A stretch of DNA of 64,000 nucleotides from NCBI RefSeq assembly GCF_030867145.1, contig NC_134414.1:75940504-76004503 (forward strand). Reading direction: 5' to 3'. Positions 58,933-64,000 of the stretch are shown here, in pieces (positions within the stretch are counted from its first letter, which is position 1; every line of letters begins with the position of its first letter). A program made the translations under genes and the position numbers. The notes beneath the pieces were generated by a model. It was not told the origin of the DNA. It made no database searches and saw only the letters and a program-made list of their open reading frames with translations. The DNA comes from Opisthocomus hoazin (Eukaryota; Chordata; Aves; Opisthocomiformes; Opisthocomidae).

Positions 58933-61900
58933 CTACAAAAAGGGAAAAGAAACCACAAAGTTTTACTTTCCTTATCAAAGAAAGAGGTGGAGTTGTTTTC
59001 TGTTGTGAAGAGAGGGATTTACCAGGACTGGCAAGCTCTGCAACTGAGTGACAAAACATTTTTATGCAAGTGTTCCACCAGGAAACTAACTCATACCCAG
59101 CACACAACTATCCCTAAAAGCAGCCTCGCTTACTCTGTCCGATTTCTTCACGCACACACACAAAGTCACATACCATATTCCTGACAACCGAGGTGTGGAA
59201 GCTCACTGCTGCTCTTCAAGAAAGGCTCACGCTGAAATCTCAATCTTTGAACAACTGCTGAACTCAAATCTTAACCAGACAGACAATTTTCTTGACTTCA
59301 AGACACTATGTAAATGTTGTCAAAAGCGAATTATCAGCCCCACTGCATCAGCTAAAGCTCAAATGACAACTATCTGAGCTTTCAGTAAGCACCTTCTCTC
59401 TTAACACAGTTCATAGGCCGCTAAGAATTTGGAGGTGTTGGCCCAACAATCAAACTTGATTTAATGCACTGCCCAAAACTTTCCCTAAGAGGGAAGGAAG
59501 GCAGGCTGACCAACAGCACCTCAGCCCCTCCCAGAACATCAAAAGCACCTATATGTAAAAGAGGAAAAACAGCTGAGCTAAGCTTTTACACTTACACAGA
59601 TAAGCTTTCACGCATGGCCCAAATACAAAGTGGTGCTGATAAGTCTGCTCAAGTCTGAAAAGAACCTGGAAAACAGCTCTAGAAAGCATGAACTGACTCA
59701 TTTGTGTCTACAGAGCACCATGTATGACTTCAGAGGAGACATTTTAAATGCCCCAGCAGTCGTGACCAACTCTTCCTGCGCTTCTACAGAAGCATCCAGT
59801 TACTCCACCTACCCTGAAATCCCAGGCAGCCTCCCACAACTGCCTAAGTGTCAAAAGACCCAGCTGTCTCCTGCTCAACCATCAACTGGGAATATCTCTA
59901 CAACATTTACTTCCATTACAGATTTCTATAATATGCTACAAAACTATAGAAGAAACATAAACCAAAAAAAGCACACTCAAATCCAAAGAACAAAATGAAA
60001 ACCTACTTTGGTTATTCTTTTTCATGCTTAGGTTATGGTTAACACTATCACCATTTTCTGTTGAAGCAAAGCTGCCACAGATTTGCCACTCTTAAGGCAC
60101 TCCAAGTAGCCTTGCAAGAGCACTGAGACGGAGCTTTTAATTGGGTTCACAAACCCAGTTACTGGTGTGTATTTCATAGTTATGCTCAACTGAACAAGCA
60201 AAGGCCAATCTATACTCCCTGTGTTACTTCACAGGATGAGCTTTCTCTGTCCAGCACGTTACCCTGCACGACTATAAAGTAACTGAAAGCTCAACAACCT
60301 TTTCCATCTTCTGGAATCGATACTGACATGACAGTGGAGAAGAAACGCTGGGGGGGGCGGAAAAGATAGTTAAGAATTGGTAGTACTTAAACAAAATAGG
60401 CTGGTTTATGATTCTCTTTAACGAGCTGCAGTTTTGGGCAAGATGCAACTTTCTTGAAGACGACTGTTCACATACACCCACTCTGTAACTACGACGCCTG
60501 CCTTCCTGGCCCACAGCGTCATTCTGGGTTCACCACCACCTTCCCGTGCAACAAGACATAAGTTCTTTTCTCCCCCATGTTTTCTGTATCTTCTCAGAAA
60601 CACAAATTGCTTACTCTTGCATCTCCTAACTAAAGCATCTACCAGCCTTTTCTCTCGTACTTAAGCAAGCTCTCTTCAACGAATGTAGATTTAAAAACAG
60701 TAAAAGTGCTGCAAGGCACCTACAGCACACAGTGCATTTCATAGGTTTCGCTGCTTCCCCTCCTTCATTTTTTAAGCACTGTAAAAGGATTAAGTAGGCA
60801 CTTTTATTTCTGAATATACACATCTGTGTCAAACAAATTCTATATTTAAGTCAATATATTCAGATGCCTCTTGGCTAATCAACTCTGACAGGCTCTTTGT
60901 TTATGAAAACTAAGATGTGAAGTACAATAATTCTGCTGCCCTGAGGATGCAAGAGACAGCACACTGCTGACTGGTTAATATGCACATTTATCAACTCAAA
61001 CGCTTTGTAAACATATGAAGCCTGTCTGTCTAACAATATAGTGTTGACATTGTTAAGGGGATATATTGCAGATCTTGGGATGGCGTCATTCTCACTACAA
61101 GAAAGATGGGCAGAGCTTAGGTCTTTCAGATGAAGCAAATTCATCGCTTCTTGAATCAATTCAGAAGTATCCAGCAATAATTACAAGTAACTGAACTTAG
61201 TACGAGAAAAATAAATTACAAATTGTCTATGAGCGCCAATTTCCCATGGCATCATGATATAAACAAAACCAGCTGTTAAAAGACGAGATTTTTAAGCAAA
61301 CCTTGAGCCAGTTTGCTAGCTCAGTACCCATAGTAGGTATTTATTATCCAGCAAAACAAAAAGAGGGATTCTCTGCCACCAATGTGTGTTTTAGTCAAAC
61401 CTCCAAAGCACAAATGTGCTATTGTCTACGTGCCAAAGTACAGGGAGAGATGGGTTTCTTGGCATCGCTTCCGCCTTCCCGTCAAGGCAGCACCTCAGCC
61501 CCTCGCCATGATGCTGGGAAGGAAGGCACTCAGCACTGCAGGAGCCCACCCCAACGCCCCCATGATCCACTTATTCCCACACCCAGCTGTAAGAGAAGTT
61601 TCACTTTCTGTGCACGTGGCCTCCGAAACCCAAGCAATTGAACTACTGGCCGCTAACAAAGTGGAATTTACTTTTAACAACCCCAAGGTAAGGAAACCTA
61701 CAGTGACAAGCATCTCTTGGGTCCTAGTCTGCATCTTGTCACCGTGATGGCAAAGCTGGTTGATGGCAAGTCGTCGTTGACCCAAGCTGGCTTCAGAAGC
61801 AGCCCTTTACCTGACTTCCTACCATCTTTCTGTTGGCACAAGGTCGCCTTCCTGACTGCCTCTAACAACAATTCCATGAGGACACATCAAAGCCCTCATC

Positions 61901-64000
61901 ACCATGTTCCTTTTGCTTGCCCGAAGCAGGGGAGAGGGACAGGGAAAACCATTAGTTAAAACCAATATCAGCTCTGTTTACAAAACCCGGGTTTCTGAAT
62001 TTAGTAAGTGTGATTTTTAGATATTATAATTCTTACCATGCACTACAAAAAAGTCCTGATGTAAAACACTGTTGCTTAATAGACAGCACATATAGATCTG
62101 GATTCACTGAAATTATGGATGCATATCCAGACCAACTTTCACTGGATACAGTATTACCAACTTTCTTACACTTGTCAGATGGAAAGCTTCTTTTCAGGTA
62201 GCTAAGAAGGTAAGGGCAGGAACTCTTTAAAGGAATTTCAGAGATGCAAAGCAGAATTTTGACAGAGCCCATACAATCTCAAATGTCTGCATTTCACAAA
62301 ATTGGCATTTACTATGCCAACACAAAAAAACAATACTGAAAACACGGTGTCAATACTCTGGCTCCTTGTCCGGTTTTAGGGTGCATTAATGACGATCTTA
62401 CAATGGTACCCAACATCTCCAAACTGGAAGACCATGCAGTAGAGCATGATTTACCAGGAGGGGGCAATGCAACTACACATGCAGTTGGTGTACACCAATG
62501 AATTCAGGACCTCGTTCATACAACTGAAATGCTGAAGACAAATATAGATCCTCTAGTTTTATATTCATAAAATATTATTACTGTCATATATCAGATAAAG
62601 GTTGATAAATATATAATATTAATGATTTCTTTCACAAAGAATTAAGCAGCCTGGTATCAACTTACAAAGAGGACTGGAAAAATTAATAAAGAGACTTTTG
62701 TTTTGCCCACACTAGAGATCAACCAGAAATGAAACTTCTTGCTCAGTATCAATCCAAACTTGCAAGCAATTCAGATTAGGTAAGATATGAATAATCTCCC
62801 CTTCTGTAAAAGAAACAAAGCCCTGGCAGAAATCGCCTGCAGGTACACCTACATTAGCATCTTGGTTCAGATCAGGAGTGCTTTTTTGAAGTGAATCATC
62901 CAATCATCTCCACTTACCAGGTTTTGTTTCATATTTTGAAGAGGTCTTGGAGTGCCAACCACTCCTTTTGGATGAAATTAAAAAGGCAGATGCACTCCAA
63001 CCACAAGCAGGCACACAGTCTAGACCTCAGCTAATCCAAAGGAACTCCTCCTGTCTTCAAACACAGGGAGTGAAGTCTTTGCGTCCTCAGCACTTCAATT
63101 ATTGTGCTCCACAAATCTGCTTCTACTGGACTGTACTACTCGCCAGTAGAGCTATAACCTACCACTTCAAAAACATCCGCCTCAGGTTCTCATAACCAGG
63201 GACACACATCATCTAATGAAGTTATACTGAATTGTGGATGTCCACACAGAACGGGATTCCACCACAGCTAATTCTGAATTTCCCAAACCAGACTCAGATT
63301 TGTAAAGTACAGATTCAAATGCCTTTCCATACCCGTCACACTGAGCACTGGTGTCTCCATGTTGCTGAACAGAAACGTGCTAGAACAGCTTTGAACAGCC
63401 GAGATTTCTTGTTTTAACCATCTGAACACTTATATGACACATAGCTGATATTTATGCAACTAATCTTTATATGATTTTTAAAGGAGAGGTTGGGGGAGGA
63501 CAAGCAATCCCCTTCACAAAATCTTTTAGGTAATTTTCTGCACTTTGACCACATATCATTTCCATTTCCTAAGTAATACACAAATTATACGGTTCCTGCA
63601 ACAAGGAGTTTTAGAAGTCACCTATATGCCTTTTTAAAAGTAGTATTTTCTCTAATACTGCTGAGAATTGCAGTTGTTGGCAGATGTCCTAAACACCGTT
63701 CCTGTTGCAGTCTCGGTCAAAACTGTCTAGGCTTTCTGCCAGCATTGTGAGAACAAGCCCTCAATTTTAATTTAGGAAGCTGGAGGGGGAGAAGGAGGGG
63801 GGGAAGTATAAGCAACTTGTCCAGGGAGATTATCTAATGCATAAAATTCCTCCCAAAGAATGTCAGACTGGTATACCCAAACACACACTTACTCTACACA
63901 AGAAAAAATTACAAGAAAGCAAGGCTTGGTAAAACTGATGAAAGCCCAGAGACTCAATGTCTGACGCTAACCTTAACTCACATTACCAAGTTTTTCATTG
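58933..64000 (-). other. Part of TNIK intron upstream of E1
   Basis: About 5 kb with no recognisable coding exon: the preceding coiled-coil exon should read as Glu/Arg/Gln-rich on the minus strand, and none is present. No mobile element recognised. G-rich runs occur at 60349-60360 and 63784-63803. Confidence 0.6.

Overview
This window is bird genomic DNA. The repeats are avian: CR1 LINE fragments with the octamer-type tail, and two LTR types common in bird genomes. The only protein-coding gene I can support is the 3' half of TNIK (TRAF2- and NCK-interacting kinase, a germinal-centre-kinase/MAP4K family Ser/Thr kinase), read on the minus strand. Twenty coding exons, called E1 to E20 here in transcript order, run from 58932 down to the TAG stop at 23230. 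They add up to 2913 nt (970 codons plus stop). Phases agree at every junction, every boundary is AG/GT, and the result is one open frame. The kinase-domain exons lie beyond position 64000.

Layout, low to high coordinate. 1-19.9 kb: intergenic DNA downstream of TNIK, holding a broken CR1 (1369-2695), a plus-strand LTR with an internal minisatellite (8608-9756) and a short CR1 3' end (18104-18395); no exon could be recognised. In mammals the next gene downstream of TNIK is SLC2A2, so its first exon is expected further left, but nothing of it is visible. About 19.93-23.23 kb: probable TNIK 3'UTR, AT-rich, with a poly(A) signal at its far end tucked into a hairpin, homopolymer runs and several microRNA seed matches. 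23.2-41.1 kb: E20 to E13, encoding the C-terminal CNH (citron homology) domain. 41.3-52.4 kb: E12 to E4, the disordered Ser/Pro-rich intermediate region with NCK-type SH3 ligands and an acidic cluster. 55.6-58.9 kb: E3 to E1, the highly charged coiled coil ending in a 15-residue glutamine tract. 58.9-64 kb: part of the upstream intron.

In known TNIK biology the N-terminal kinase is tethered through the intermediate region (NCK, TRAF2) and the CNH domain (Rap2), and acts on the actin cytoskeleton, JNK signalling and Wnt/TCF4 transcription. The window shows the regulatory and docking part of that protein. Two of its exons match the optional modules described for human TNIK (29 and about 55 residues).

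I found no operon, CRISPR array, tRNA, rRNA or undescribed multi-gene system. The points most worth a second look are the pure glutamine tract at the end of the coiled coil, an antisense LTR ending 61 bp from a TNIK splice donor, the poly(A) signal in a hairpin, and possible conserved noncoding elements in introns.
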